Source of the DNA: Planctomycetia bacterium
GTDB lineage: Bacteria > Planctomycetota > Planctomycetia > Pirellulales > Thermoguttaceae
Length of the DNA stretch: 64,000 bases
Assembly (NCBI GenBank): GCA_030539295.1
Contig: JAUNSJ010000004.1
Span: 120,589-184,588 of the forward strand
Reading direction: 5' to 3'
Both the position numbers and the translations under genes were made by a program. Shown piece after piece: positions 47,932-56,032 of the stretch. The notes beneath the pieces are model-generated. The model saw only the letters and a program-made list of their open reading frames with translations, was not told the origin of the DNA and ran no database searches. Each line of letters begins with the position of its first letter. The first letter of the stretch is position 1.

Positions 47932-49191
47932 ATGAATTGTCCTAAGTTCCGTTTCGTATGCGACTTGTCCCGCACTCTGTTTTTGTGTGTAGCGGCCACG
48001 GTGGCTCTCGTCCTTATTGGCACGTCGTTTTCGAATGCCCAGGAAGCAGGTCAAACCGCATACAGTAAAGGGCTTGACGCTTTTATGAACGGGCGGTATT
48101 CCGAGGCGCTGTCCCCGTTTGAGGAATCGTTACAGGCGAATCCGAGCGATCCGCGAGTCGGTTTTTTTATAGGGATTTGCCTGACCCGCATGGGAGACGC
48201 GGAAGCGGGTAGTGCCTGGTTCCGTAAGGCGGCGGACCTTGAGAACACCGCTGATGGCCGTCTTTTTAACGTGAATTCCGCGCTTAAGCGAGTGCAAGGC
48301 GAGGAACGAATAGTCATAGAAGACATACGTCGGGAATCGCGACTTCAGTGGCAGCGTCAGGAAGAGCAACGTCAGATTCAGCTTTTCGGGCAGACGTTGA
48401 ATCGTGAGAAGTCTCTTATTTCGGAACAGAACCGGTTCGAAAAACCGACGCCGGTTACTTTGAGCGGGCAAGAGGGAACGGCCGTGGCCTCGGCGGTGCC
48501 CTCGGTAGCGCCGATCAGTCCGCTTTCGAAAGAGGAAGTTGACGCGACGAAGGTGCCCAATCTTTACGATGAAAACGACAGCGAATTCCAGTATTTTCGG
48601 GATGAGCTTGGCAAAACGACCTTGTCGACGTCGCAGCAGGAGCGGTTGCGGGAGCAGGAGAGTCGTGTGAAATACGCCGACCCTATGGATATTCCCGCCA
48701 AAGATGGTTCCCCATTCATTAATATATATGACCCGAGTCGTGTTGTGAAAGACGACGAGCCGTTCTTTGGCTTGGACGACCCCGACGATGTCTACCGCGA
48801 TTTCGAGGCTGGACCGCTTAATTCCGCGACGACCTTAATTACCATGACGGCCAAGAAATTTGGCGGAGGTGTTCTAACGGGCGATGACGAAAAGAGTTCT
48901 GGTTCCAGTCCGGACTCGGCCAGGCGTCCGTCGCGCAGACCGTCTGATTCCGGTATGGGTATGGGCATGCCGGGCAGGGAAGGTGGCGATCAGGAGGAAG
49001 TGGCGAATCCCGACGACGACTCTTCGCTCTTGTTTGGCAAGACGAACGGATCGCCGCGGAAGACGGATCCCCCAGAGGCGTCGGGCGAGGCTCTGGACCC
49101 GTTCGAAGCGGATCGCGGTTTTTCCGCTGAGCCACCGGTCGAGGAAACCGACGAGATGTCCGGAATGATGGGACCTGGTATGGGAATGTAG
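47932..49191 (+). CDS. Secreted TPR-like protein with Gly/Met-rich tail
   Basis: The 419-residue protein has a signal peptide (FLCVAATVALVLIGTSFSNA) and then tetratricopeptide-like helices: YSKGLDAFMNGRYSEALSPF, ESLQANPSDPRVGFFIGICL and GDAEAGSAWFRKAADLENTA. A charged, Gln/Arg-rich helix follows, then a long acidic and Pro-rich disordered region with Gly/Met repeats (SGMGMGMPGREGG and, at the very end, MSGMMGPGMGM). The ATG at 47932 is chosen because GGAG lies 6 bases upstream and the signal peptide follows; the frame is open 33 codons further. It may be a periplasmic scaffold. Function unknown. Confidence 0.72.
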   Translation: MNCPKFRFVCDLSRTLFLCVAATVALVLIGTSFSNAQEAGQTAYSKGLDAFMNGRYSEALSPFEESLQANPSDPRVGFFIGICLTRMGDAEAGSAWFRKAADLENTADGRLFNVNSALKRVQGEERIVIEDIRRESRLQWQRQEEQRQIQLFGQTLNREKSLISEQNRFEKPTPVTLSGQEGTAVASAVPSVAPISPLSKEEVDATKVPNLYDENDSEFQYFRDELGKTTLSTSQQERLREQESRVKYADPMDIPAKDGSPFINIYDPSRVVKDDEPFFGLDDPDDVYRDFEAGPLNSATTLITMTAKKFGGGVLTGDDEKSSGSSPDSARRPSRRPSDSGMGMGMPGREGGDQEEVANPDDDSSLLFGKTNGSPRKTDPPEASGEALDPFEADRGFSAEPPVEETDEMSGMMGPGMGM

Positions 49192-49207
49192 TTTCGTTTT
49201 TGTTGCT

Positions 49208-49234
49208 CCCGGCGTGACTTCCTGCCGCGCCGGG
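49208..49234 (+). terminator. GC-rich hairpin after the TPR gene
   Basis: CCCGGCG (49208-49214) pairs with CGCCGGG (49228-49234) 16 bases after the stop. No T tract follows, so it is only a possible terminator. Confidence 0.35.
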
Positions 49235-49314
49235 GTCCCCTGTGTTGCCGTGCTGTGTCGCGGTCCTGCCGTTTTGAGCCGAGGTTGTTTTCTTCTTTCA
49301 TTGAGGTCGTTCGC

Positions 49315-50325
49315 ATGTCGTTGCCAAAATCTGTTCTTATATTTACATATTTGACTCCTTTTCTTTTGCTGTTGTGCCTTGCGGGCTGTCGTTCCGAGGT
49401 GAGCGATCCGGAGAGCCAGCCGAGTTCTTCTGCGTCTTCTGAGCAAGCGGAACCGCTTATTCCTGTTCTGGTTACGGTGGATCCGCTTCGCTGGATTGTA
49501 GAGCAAATAGGAGGGGACCTGGTACAGGTTTCCGTCTTTGTTCCCGCCGGTCGCGAGCCGGAAACCTTTGCTCCGTCCCCGCGACAGATGTCCCAGTTGG
49601 CCGATCATAAAGTCTTTTTTCGAGCGGGACTTGCGTGTGAACTTCCTCTGCTGGCCAAGTTAAATTCCCTGGCTCCGGAGATGAAGATCGTTGATCTTCG
49701 GGACGGACTGAATATGCTTGCCGATGCTCATGACCATGCCGGCGATGTTGGTAAGCGTAGTGAGCACGAGCATGAGGGGCACGAAGAGCATTGTGCCTGT
49801 CAGGGGTTGGACGGCTTGGACCCACATTTTTGGATGAGTCCGGAATGCGTTAGAGAGTCGTTGCAAACGGTCACCAAGGAGTTGTCGACGCAGAGGCCGG
49901 AGAAATCCGAGGTCTTTGAAGCGAATCGCAAAGCGACGGCCGAGCGGCTTACTTCCCTGCAAGAGACGATTCGCGCGACGGTAACGCTTATGCCGCAACG
50001 GGTTCTGTTAGTTTATCATCCGGCATACGGTTATTTCTGTCGCGAGTTTGGTCTTGAGCAGCTTTCCGTAGAAGTGGATGGCAAGTCGCCCAAGCCTGCC
50101 GCGCTGGGTGCCTTGATTCGGCAGATCAAGGAAAAGGGAATTAAAAAGATAATAATACAGCCGGAATTCAGTGGTTCTTCGGTGGAATCCATTTTGAGCG
50201 GGAGTGAACTGACCGCGTTTGTTCATTCGCCGCTGAACCCGGATTATGAAGCTAATCTTCATGAGCTTAATGACTTCCTGCGAGAAGAGGCTTTACAAAA
50301 TCCGGATTCCGGCTATAATAAATAA
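49315..50325 (+). CDS. Zinc/manganese ABC transporter substrate-binding lipoprotein (ZnuA-like)
   Basis: The 336-residue protein has a lipoprotein signal ending in LLCLAGC and the cluster A-1 binding-protein fold: IPVLVTVDPLRWIVEQIGGD, FVPAGREPETFAPSPRQMSQ, a His/Glu-rich metal loop (HEHEGHEEHCACQG), LDPHFWMSPECVRESLQ, and IIIQPEFSGSSVESILSG. It would capture Zn2+ or Mn2+ outside the inner membrane. The start at 49315 is chosen for the signal peptide. No permease or ATPase gene lies next to it, so the transporter parts must be elsewhere. Confidence 0.87.
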   Translation: MSLPKSVLIFTYLTPFLLLLCLAGCRSEVSDPESQPSSSASSEQAEPLIPVLVTVDPLRWIVEQIGGDLVQVSVFVPAGREPETFAPSPRQMSQLADHKVFFRAGLACELPLLAKLNSLAPEMKIVDLRDGLNMLADAHDHAGDVGKRSEHEHEGHEEHCACQGLDGLDPHFWMSPECVRESLQTVTKELSTQRPEKSEVFEANRKATAERLTSLQETIRATVTLMPQRVLLVYHPAYGYFCREFGLEQLSVEVDGKSPKPAALGALIRQIKEKGIKKIIIQPEFSGSSVESILSGSELTAFVHSPLNPDYEANLHELNDFLREEALQNPDSGYNK

Positions 50326-50485
50326 AAAAAGAGCGAAAAGCGGAATATTTATTAAATCCGCTCGTAACTCCTTTGTTTAAACTGTTTTCAAAAAACGTTC
50401 CTCTTTCTCCATACAGGTTTGGAGAAAAGTTCCCGTAATTTACCGTCGTCGCAACCTGTTTCGGTGACGACAGAAGAGGTTTATT

Positions 50486-51166
50486 ATGCCAAACAGTATG
50501 AGTCGCTCCTATCCTGTGCCGAGTGTACAGCGATTGCCAGGATATCTCCGGCTGCTCAAGGAGGTTCGTGCCCGGGGCGAGACGGTGATCTCTTGTACGC
50601 GCATTGCCGATGAATTTGGCCAACTTAGCGTGCAAGTCCGCAAAGATCTTGCCATAACGGGCATTGCCGGCCGTCCGAAGGTTGGCTATGTTGTGACGGA
50701 ACTGATTGACTCCATTGAGCATTTTCTGGGCTGGGACCGGAAACGGACTGCTGTTCTCGTTGGCGTTGGTAGTTTGGGAACAGCCATTATAAAATATGAA
50801 GGGTTCGTGGAGCATGGGCTTCACATAGTCGCCGCCTTTGATAATAACCCGGAGCTGGCCATGCAGCATGTGCATGGTGTGCCGGTTATGCCGTTTGTCG
50901 AGTTGGTTCCTTACGCGCGAAAGCGGAAAGTTGATATTGGTATTCTTACCGTTCCTGCTTCGGCGGCGCAGGAGGTGGCCAACGCCTTGGTGGAGATCGG
51001 AGTCAAGGCCATCTGGAACTATGCTCCGCACAAGCTTGACCTGCCAGAAGGTCTGATTTGTGAAGACGTTAAGCTGTCGGCCAGTTTTGCCGTTCTTTCC
51101 AATCGGTTACTTATGGATGAGAGCGAACAGGAACAACTTACGACGATAAATAATCGAAAGGATTAA
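50486..51166 (+). CDS. rex: Redox-sensing transcriptional repressor Rex
   Basis: The 226-residue protein has the Rex winged helix (SVQRLPGYLRLLKEVRARGE, ISCTRIADEFGQLSVQVRKD) and the NAD(H)-binding domain with VLVGVGSLGTAIIKYEGF, VAAFDNNPE and GILTVPASAAQEVANALVE. Rex binds operators upstream of fermentation and respiration genes and leaves DNA when NADH is high. Together with HydF it points to anaerobic energy metabolism. lpxD follows 2 bases after the stop, an unusual pairing that may be only a shared transcript. I see no clear Rex operator in the gap upstream. Confidence 0.95.
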   Translation: MPNSMSRSYPVPSVQRLPGYLRLLKEVRARGETVISCTRIADEFGQLSVQVRKDLAITGIAGRPKVGYVVTELIDSIEHFLGWDRKRTAVLVGVGSLGTAIIKYEGFVEHGLHIVAAFDNNPELAMQHVHGVPVMPFVELVPYARKRKVDIGILTVPASAAQEVANALVEIGVKAIWNYAPHKLDLPEGLICEDVKLSASFAVLSNRLLMDESEQEQLTTINNRKD

Positions 51167-51168
51167 TC

Positions 51169-52206
51169 TTGACTTCGTTAACGACAACAGAAATAGCCCA
51201 ACGTCTGGGGGGACGCCTCACCGGTAATGGTCAGCTCATAATATCGGACACGTCGCCCCTCCACGCGGCGACCGGCAGTTCACTTTCCTTTCTTTGTCCG
51301 GGAACGCTTCCGGCCCAATTAGAGGCCTCGAATTGTGGTGCTGCCTTGGTCCCTTGTGGCTTTCAGACGGAGCATTGTCCTGTCATAGAAGTCGAGAACG
51401 TAACAGCCGCTTTCGAGGAAATCGTTCGCTATTTTCGTCCTGTGCGGACGGAGCTTGTCCGAGGGGTGTCCCCGAAGGCCGATATTGACCCTTCTGTTTG
51501 CCTGCCCGACGATATCGCCATAGGGGCGTTCGCCACGATAGGGCGCGATGTTGTCCTGGGTGCTGGGGTTGTGATTCACGCGGGCGTACGCATTCTCGAT
51601 GGCGTTACCATAGGTGAGGGCACGATTCTGTTTCCCAATGTGGTCATTTACGAGAACTGTGTCCTGGGGAAGAACTGTCTTGTCCAAGCGGGTGCCGTTA
51701 TTGGCGGCTACGGCTTTGGTTACGATTCGTCGTCTGGACAGCACAAATTGGGTCCGCAATTGGGCAACGTTGTTCTGGGGGACGATGTAGAAATCGGTGC
51801 GGCCACGACAATCGACCGGGGAACCTACGGCTCGACTCGCATTGGCGACGGCACGAAGATTGACAATCAGGTCATGATCGGTCACAATTGTGTTATAGGT
51901 CGCAATAATTTGATATGTGCCAGTGTTGGCATAGCGGGAAGTACCACGACCGGTGACTACGCCGTTATGGCCGGTCGCGTTGGTATAGCCGACCACATAA
52001 AGGTAGGAAACGGGGCGGTCATAGGGGCGATGGCCGGTATTATGGCGGATGTTCCTCCTGGCGCCCGTGTTGTTGGCATTCCGGCGACACCGGAAAAGGA
52101 ACAGATGAAGAAGCAGGTCGCGCTGGCCAAACTCCCGGAAATGCGACGCGAATTTAAAGCCGTTCAGGAACGACTGGCCAAGCTGGAGGAAAAGTGTAAA
52201 GACTGA
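51169..52206 (+). CDS. lpxD: UDP-3-O-acylglucosamine N-acyltransferase
   Basis: The 345-residue protein has the LpxD N-terminal uridine-binding domain (IAQRLGGRLTGNGQLIISDT) and a left-handed beta-helix of hexapeptide repeats (VLGAGVVIHAGVRILDGVTI, VIGGYGFGYDSSSGQHKL, VMIGHNCVIGRNNLICASVG with the catalytic histidine), ending in a helix (MRREFKAVQERLAKLEEK). It adds the second acyl chain in lipid A synthesis. The start is TTG at 51169, 2 bases after rex. It overlaps lpxI by one base. It shows that this organism makes lipid A-type outer membrane. Confidence 0.95.
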   Translation: MTSLTTTEIAQRLGGRLTGNGQLIISDTSPLHAATGSSLSFLCPGTLPAQLEASNCGAALVPCGFQTEHCPVIEVENVTAAFEEIVRYFRPVRTELVRGVSPKADIDPSVCLPDDIAIGAFATIGRDVVLGAGVVIHAGVRILDGVTIGEGTILFPNVVIYENCVLGKNCLVQAGAVIGGYGFGYDSSSGQHKLGPQLGNVVLGDDVEIGAATTIDRGTYGSTRIGDGTKIDNQVMIGHNCVIGRNNLICASVGIAGSTTTGDYAVMAGRVGIADHIKVGNGAVIGAMAGIMADVPPGARVVGIPATPEKEQMKKQVALAKLPEMRREFKAVQERLAKLEEKCKD

Positions 52207-53204
52207 TGAATGACTCTCGCGAGGAATTCAACCGGAGCGAAGTAACGAGCAGGGGCCTTGACGCTATCGCTGTGGCGGGAGAGGCTTTAGCTCCGGCTCC
52301 CTGTCGTCGCTATGGCCTGATTGCCGGGTGGGGGCATTATCCGGTACTCTTGGCCCAAGCGATGCGTGACGCGGGGCATGAGGTCGTCTGTCTTGGCGTT
52401 CTGAATCACGCGGATCCGGCCCTTGAGAAGATATGTAACGAGTTTCGCTGGATGGGGTTAGGACGATTTGCCCGAGCTTGCCGATTTTTTAGACGCCATG
52501 GCGTGACCGAAGCGACTATGGCGGGTAAAATCCATAAGCGGCTCCTTTTCGCACCGGGTTTTATCTGGCGGCAGGTGCCAGACTTATACACGATTCGCCT
52601 GTTCCTTCCGCATTTCATTTCCCGTCAAAAAGACTGTCGTGATGATTCCCTGCTGCTGACCGTTGTTGACGCTTTCGCACGCAAGGGAATTACATTGTTA
52701 CCTGGAACCGATTTTGCTCCGGAGTTACTCGTGAAAAGAAGTCAGATAACGCAACGTGGCCCGACCGCGGCCCAGTGGAAGGATATTTGTTTCGGATGGC
52801 AGCTCGCGCGAGAAATGGGCCGCCTTGACGTCGGGCAGAGTGTCGCGGTTAAAAACCAGGCAACTTTAGCGATTGAAGCGATTGAAGGGACCGACGAGGC
52901 CATTCGCCGCGCTGGTAAGCTCTGTCCCCAAGGAGGTTTTACCGTTGTCAAAGTGGCCAAGCCGCATCAGGATATGCGGTTCGACGTCCCAACGGTGGGG
53001 CTTGGAACACTTCAGACCATGGTGGAGGCCGGAGCAAAGGTCTTGGCTATCGAGGCAAAGAAAACCATTCTCGTCGACGCCAATGCCGTTATCGAATACG
53101 CAAATAAAGCCAAACTGATTATTCTGGCTCTCTCGGAAGAGGACGTCCAACAGCTCGACCTGCCTTTTAAGGAGCCGATGCCTGGGGTTGCCGGCGTGGT
53201 GTAA
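52206..53204 (+). CDS. lpxI: UDP-2,3-diacylglucosamine diphosphatase LpxI
   Basis: The 332-residue protein matches the LpxI (DUF1009) family: YGLIAGWGHYPVLLAQAMRD, FRWMGLGRFARACRFFRRHG, VTEATMAGKIHK and the C-terminal GFTVVKVAKPHQDMRFDVPT with VEAGAKVLAIEAKKTILVD. LpxI removes UMP from UDP-diacylglucosamine to give lipid X, replacing LpxH in many bacteria. About 35 extra residues precede the conserved start. The ATG overlaps the lpxD stop, so the two lipid A enzymes are translationally coupled. A terminator-like hairpin lies 69 bases downstream. Confidence 0.93.
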   Translation: MNDSREEFNRSEVTSRGLDAIAVAGEALAPAPCRRYGLIAGWGHYPVLLAQAMRDAGHEVVCLGVLNHADPALEKICNEFRWMGLGRFARACRFFRRHGVTEATMAGKIHKRLLFAPGFIWRQVPDLYTIRLFLPHFISRQKDCRDDSLLLTVVDAFARKGITLLPGTDFAPELLVKRSQITQRGPTAAQWKDICFGWQLAREMGRLDVGQSVAVKNQATLAIEAIEGTDEAIRRAGKLCPQGGFTVVKVAKPHQDMRFDVPTVGLGTLQTMVEAGAKVLAIEAKKTILVDANAVIEYANKAKLIILALSEEDVQQLDLPFKEPMPGVAGVV

Positions 53205-53272
53205 GTCTTTTTAAGTTAACAGATTAGGTTGTCATGCCGCCTGGCGGGCCGCGGTACCCGCGCCGGGCCACA

Positions 53273-53302
53273 CGCCGAAATGGGGCTTGCCACGGCGGTT
53301 TT
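53273..53302 (+). terminator. Probable terminator after lpxI
   Basis: CGCCG-aaa-TGG (53273-53283) pairs with CCA-CGGCG (53290-53297), with a 3-base bulge and a 6-base loop, and is followed by G and four T. A second, very GC-rich palindrome (CGCGG-tac-CCGCG) lies just upstream at about 53250-53262. Confidence 0.5.
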
Positions 53303-53487
53303 GTAAAGCCGTTCTCCCGGAGCCTAGAGGGATGGAAAATGGAACGGACGCCATTTTAGAGTTAAGTCTGGTCGTCGCTCTACCGATTATAATGATTAAA
53401 GAGAATTGCCACGATAAAGAGTGTAATTTTTCTTTAATTTAGATAAAATAGACAAAGATTAACGATAAAAGAGAATAAGTTTTGGGT

Positions 53488-54462
53488 ATGGAAGAAGTTC
53501 GTCACGAGGTCGAGAATGCGGCAGCCACGGTTACGCGGGTCCGCGAAGCTGTTTCGGAGTCGCAAGAGAGGTCGACTTGTTCCGAAAAGCGGCCTCTTTC
53601 GCTCTACATACTCAATGGAATGCGAACGGAACAACAGGCAGGGGAAGAGGTTGGCGACGGTCCTGACTTCCTGGAAGGGCGAACGGAGATCAGGAGTCAG
53701 TTGCCGAAATCGCCGCATGTGGGTGTGGAACGATTTCGAACGCTGCGAAAGGTGATGGACCTGGAGTCGGAGTACGAGCCGGAACCCGTTACGCCGGAAA
53801 TCGCTTGCGACCGCGTGGAATATCCCTTTTTTGACTCCTGCGACGAGACGGAGTCGGTCGCGCCGGTCCCTTTGGAACGAGCCGAGCCGGTTCAAATTCT
53901 CCCGGCTAAGGGGCAAGAGACGACCGCCAAGACGACCGCCGAGTTAGAGCACGTGCCGGAGGAGGAATGTCAGGCGTCGGTTGTGGTTGATGCGATCTGC
54001 TGCGAGCCGGAAGACGCGGCGACTGCCCCGGCGCCGGAAGAGGTTGGGGCACACGGTGAGAATACAGCGGCTTCTGACACGCGCGAGTGTTATTTGGATA
54101 CGGCCGCCCCCGAAGAGGCAATGCCGGCCACAGCGACGTCAGCGGAGGTGGCTCCTCTTGTCCTGGAACTTTCTCCGTCGGCCATTCGTGTGCAAAAGGA
54201 GGAAGAGTCGCCAGAGCCGGTTGCGGAAGCCCCTCTGCCAGCCCCGGTAAGCCCGCTAGACGTTCGCGACTCACTTCAAGCGACACCCCCGACGGTAAAC
54301 CCGACGTCAACCCCGGCGCAAAAGCTTGGCGGGAGCCCCGCTTTTTTCCTGTCCGTTGCGGACGAAACGAACGCACTCGACGACGAGCCTGTGAAATTCA
54401 CCATCTTTGAACGATGCGTGTCCTTAATGCGACGTTATAACCCTGTCTGTCATGGAGAATGA
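53488..54462 (+). CDS. Acidic low-complexity protein of unknown function
   Basis: The 324-residue protein is rich in Glu, Ala, Pro and Thr with no signal peptide, membrane helix or known domain. The first 110 residues look more ordered (EEVRHEVENAAATVTRVREA, then HVGVERFRTLRKVMDLESEY); residues about 110-300 are acidic linker; the end (PVKFTIFERCVSLMRRYNPV) is hydrophobic/basic and may be a helix. The ATG at 53488 is preferred to a TTG at 53482. It overlaps miaB by 4 bases (ATGA), so its expression is coupled to a tRNA-modifying enzyme. I do not recognise the family. Confidence 0.6.
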   Translation: MEEVRHEVENAAATVTRVREAVSESQERSTCSEKRPLSLYILNGMRTEQQAGEEVGDGPDFLEGRTEIRSQLPKSPHVGVERFRTLRKVMDLESEYEPEPVTPEIACDRVEYPFFDSCDETESVAPVPLERAEPVQILPAKGQETTAKTTAELEHVPEEECQASVVVDAICCEPEDAATAPAPEEVGAHGENTAASDTRECYLDTAAPEEAMPATATSAEVAPLVLELSPSAIRVQKEEESPEPVAEAPLPAPVSPLDVRDSLQATPPTVNPTSTPAQKLGGSPAFFLSVADETNALDDEPVKFTIFERCVSLMRRYNPVCHGE

Positions 54463-55889
54463 ACGTGAAGTTTTATATAAAGACGGTCGGCTGTCAAATG
54501 AATGTCCTTGATAGTGAGCTTGCGACCGCGGATTTATTGCAGAACGACTGTACACCGGCCGAAACCATGGATGAGGCCGATATAATTCTCTTTAATACCT
54601 GTAGTGTGCGAGAGCATGCGGAAGAGAAAGTTTATAGTGCGTTGGGAAGACTGCGCTCGTGGAAAGCGAAGCATCCGCAAGGTGTACTGGGGGTTATGGG
54701 GTGCATGGCGCAAAAGGACGGCAAGCTTATTTTTCGCCGCGCGCCGGAAGTCAATCTTGTCCTCGGACCCGGTCGCCTTAATGAACTGTCCGACGCAATT
54801 GCAAGAATTGCAAAAAGTGGTACTCCGGAACTGCTCCTGAGTTCGAATCGCTTACACAGCGGACAGACGGCGGCCGAAGTTCGGGCCAGTTTTCATCAGT
54901 ACGACCGCCCGCGACTTCTCCAGGCACGCGATAGTCGGTACCAGGCCATGGTGCGCATTATGTTCGGCTGCAATAAATTTTGCACTTATTGCATAGTTCC
55001 GAGTGTCCGTGGCCCGGAGCAGAGTCGGCCCATGAAAGAAATTGTCCAGGAAGTGAAATCTCTTGTGGAACAGGGATGTCGCGAAGTTATGCTCTTGGGG
55101 CAGACGGTCAACAACTGGCACGTGCAAGACGAGTCTGGTGACTATTACATGGCTGACCTGCTGGAGCGACTCAACGATATTAACGACCTCTGGCGTATAC
55201 GTTTTGTCAGCAGCTATCCGACCGGAATGACCAATCGTCTCTTGGAAGCGGTACGTGACCTGGAACGGGTCATGCCTTATCTGCACGTTCCAGCCCAGCA
55301 CGGGGCCAATAGTGTTCTTAAACGCATGAAGCGCATGTATACAGTCGAGGAGTATCGCGATTTGCTTGATCGCATTTACGCAATTATTCCCGGCGCTGCT
55401 GTAACCAGCGACTTTATCGTGGGTTTCTGCGGCGAGACAGAAGAGGAATACCTGAAGACGGTCGAACTGGTTCGTTACGGGCAGTTCAAGAATAGTTTTA
55501 TTTTTAAGTACAGCCCGCGTCCTGGCACAAAATCCGCGGAGCTGTATGAAGACGATGTGCCGGAAGAGGAGAAGAAGCGGCGCAATAATGATTTACTGGC
55601 GATTCAGACGGAAATATCACAAAAGTTAAATAATGCCTTTTTGAATCAAACAGTTTCCGTTTTGGTTGAGGGGCCGTCGCTCCTGACGCAAAAGGAGCAA
55701 ATGCGAGACGCAGGCGTCAGTCCGCTGCCAGTGGTCTCCAATTTGGAAACGGCCATCCAGATGACAGGCCGCACCCCTTGCGACCGGATCGTCGTTTTCA
55801 ACGGCAAGCCATCACTGGCAGGAACGATACAGCAAGTTCAGATCAAGGAAATTGCTCCTTTTACGCTTGCGGGTGAACTCGTGCGATAA
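54459..55889 (+). CDS. miaB: tRNA-2-methylthio-N6-dimethylallyladenosine synthase
   Basis: The 476-residue protein has the MiaB order: UPF0004 domain with FYIKTVGCQMNVLDSE, FNTCSVREHAEEKV and GVMGCMAQ (three cluster cysteines), radical-SAM domain with IMFGCNKFCTYCIVPSVRGP (CxxxCxxC), then MLLGQTVNNWHVQD, HVPAQHGANSVLKRMKRMYT and a C-terminal TRAM-like domain (VSVLVEGPSLL to the end). It methylthiolates A37 of tRNAs reading UNN codons. It starts inside the stop of the acidic-protein gene. Confidence 0.95.
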   Translation: MNVKFYIKTVGCQMNVLDSELATADLLQNDCTPAETMDEADIILFNTCSVREHAEEKVYSALGRLRSWKAKHPQGVLGVMGCMAQKDGKLIFRRAPEVNLVLGPGRLNELSDAIARIAKSGTPELLLSSNRLHSGQTAAEVRASFHQYDRPRLLQARDSRYQAMVRIMFGCNKFCTYCIVPSVRGPEQSRPMKEIVQEVKSLVEQGCREVMLLGQTVNNWHVQDESGDYYMADLLERLNDINDLWRIRFVSSYPTGMTNRLLEAVRDLERVMPYLHVPAQHGANSVLKRMKRMYTVEEYRDLLDRIYAIIPGAAVTSDFIVGFCGETEEEYLKTVELVRYGQFKNSFIFKYSPRPGTKSAELYEDDVPEEEKKRRNNDLLAIQTEISQKLNNAFLNQTVSVLVEGPSLLTQKEQMRDAGVSPLPVVSNLETAIQMTGRTPCDRIVVFNGKPSLAGTIQQVQIKEIAPFTLAGELVR

Positions 55890-55904
55890 GAGAAAATTTA
55901 AACG

Positions 55905-55926
55905 TTTGCAACTTGTTGCAAATTTG
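55905..55926 (+). terminator. Possible terminator after miaB
   Basis: TTTGCAA (55905-55911) and TTGCAAA (55916-55922) form a perfect 7-bp stem with a CTTG loop, 15 bases after the miaB stop, followed by TTTGTG. The stem is AT-rich, so strength is uncertain. Confidence 0.45.
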
Positions 55927-56032
55927 TGTAGCCATTTCGTCCACTTGAGATGTTTCTTGGGTTCTCAATTGACTGGCGTAAAGGGCTGTGTTCGACCCGC
56001 AAGCCATTGGGAACGTCGACCCTTGGAAACAA

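Noticed and set aside
50370..50400. Rex operator (AACTGTTTT/AAAACGTT) before rex
   Set aside because: The halves do not match each other exactly and do not match the TTGTGAA-type Rex consensus.
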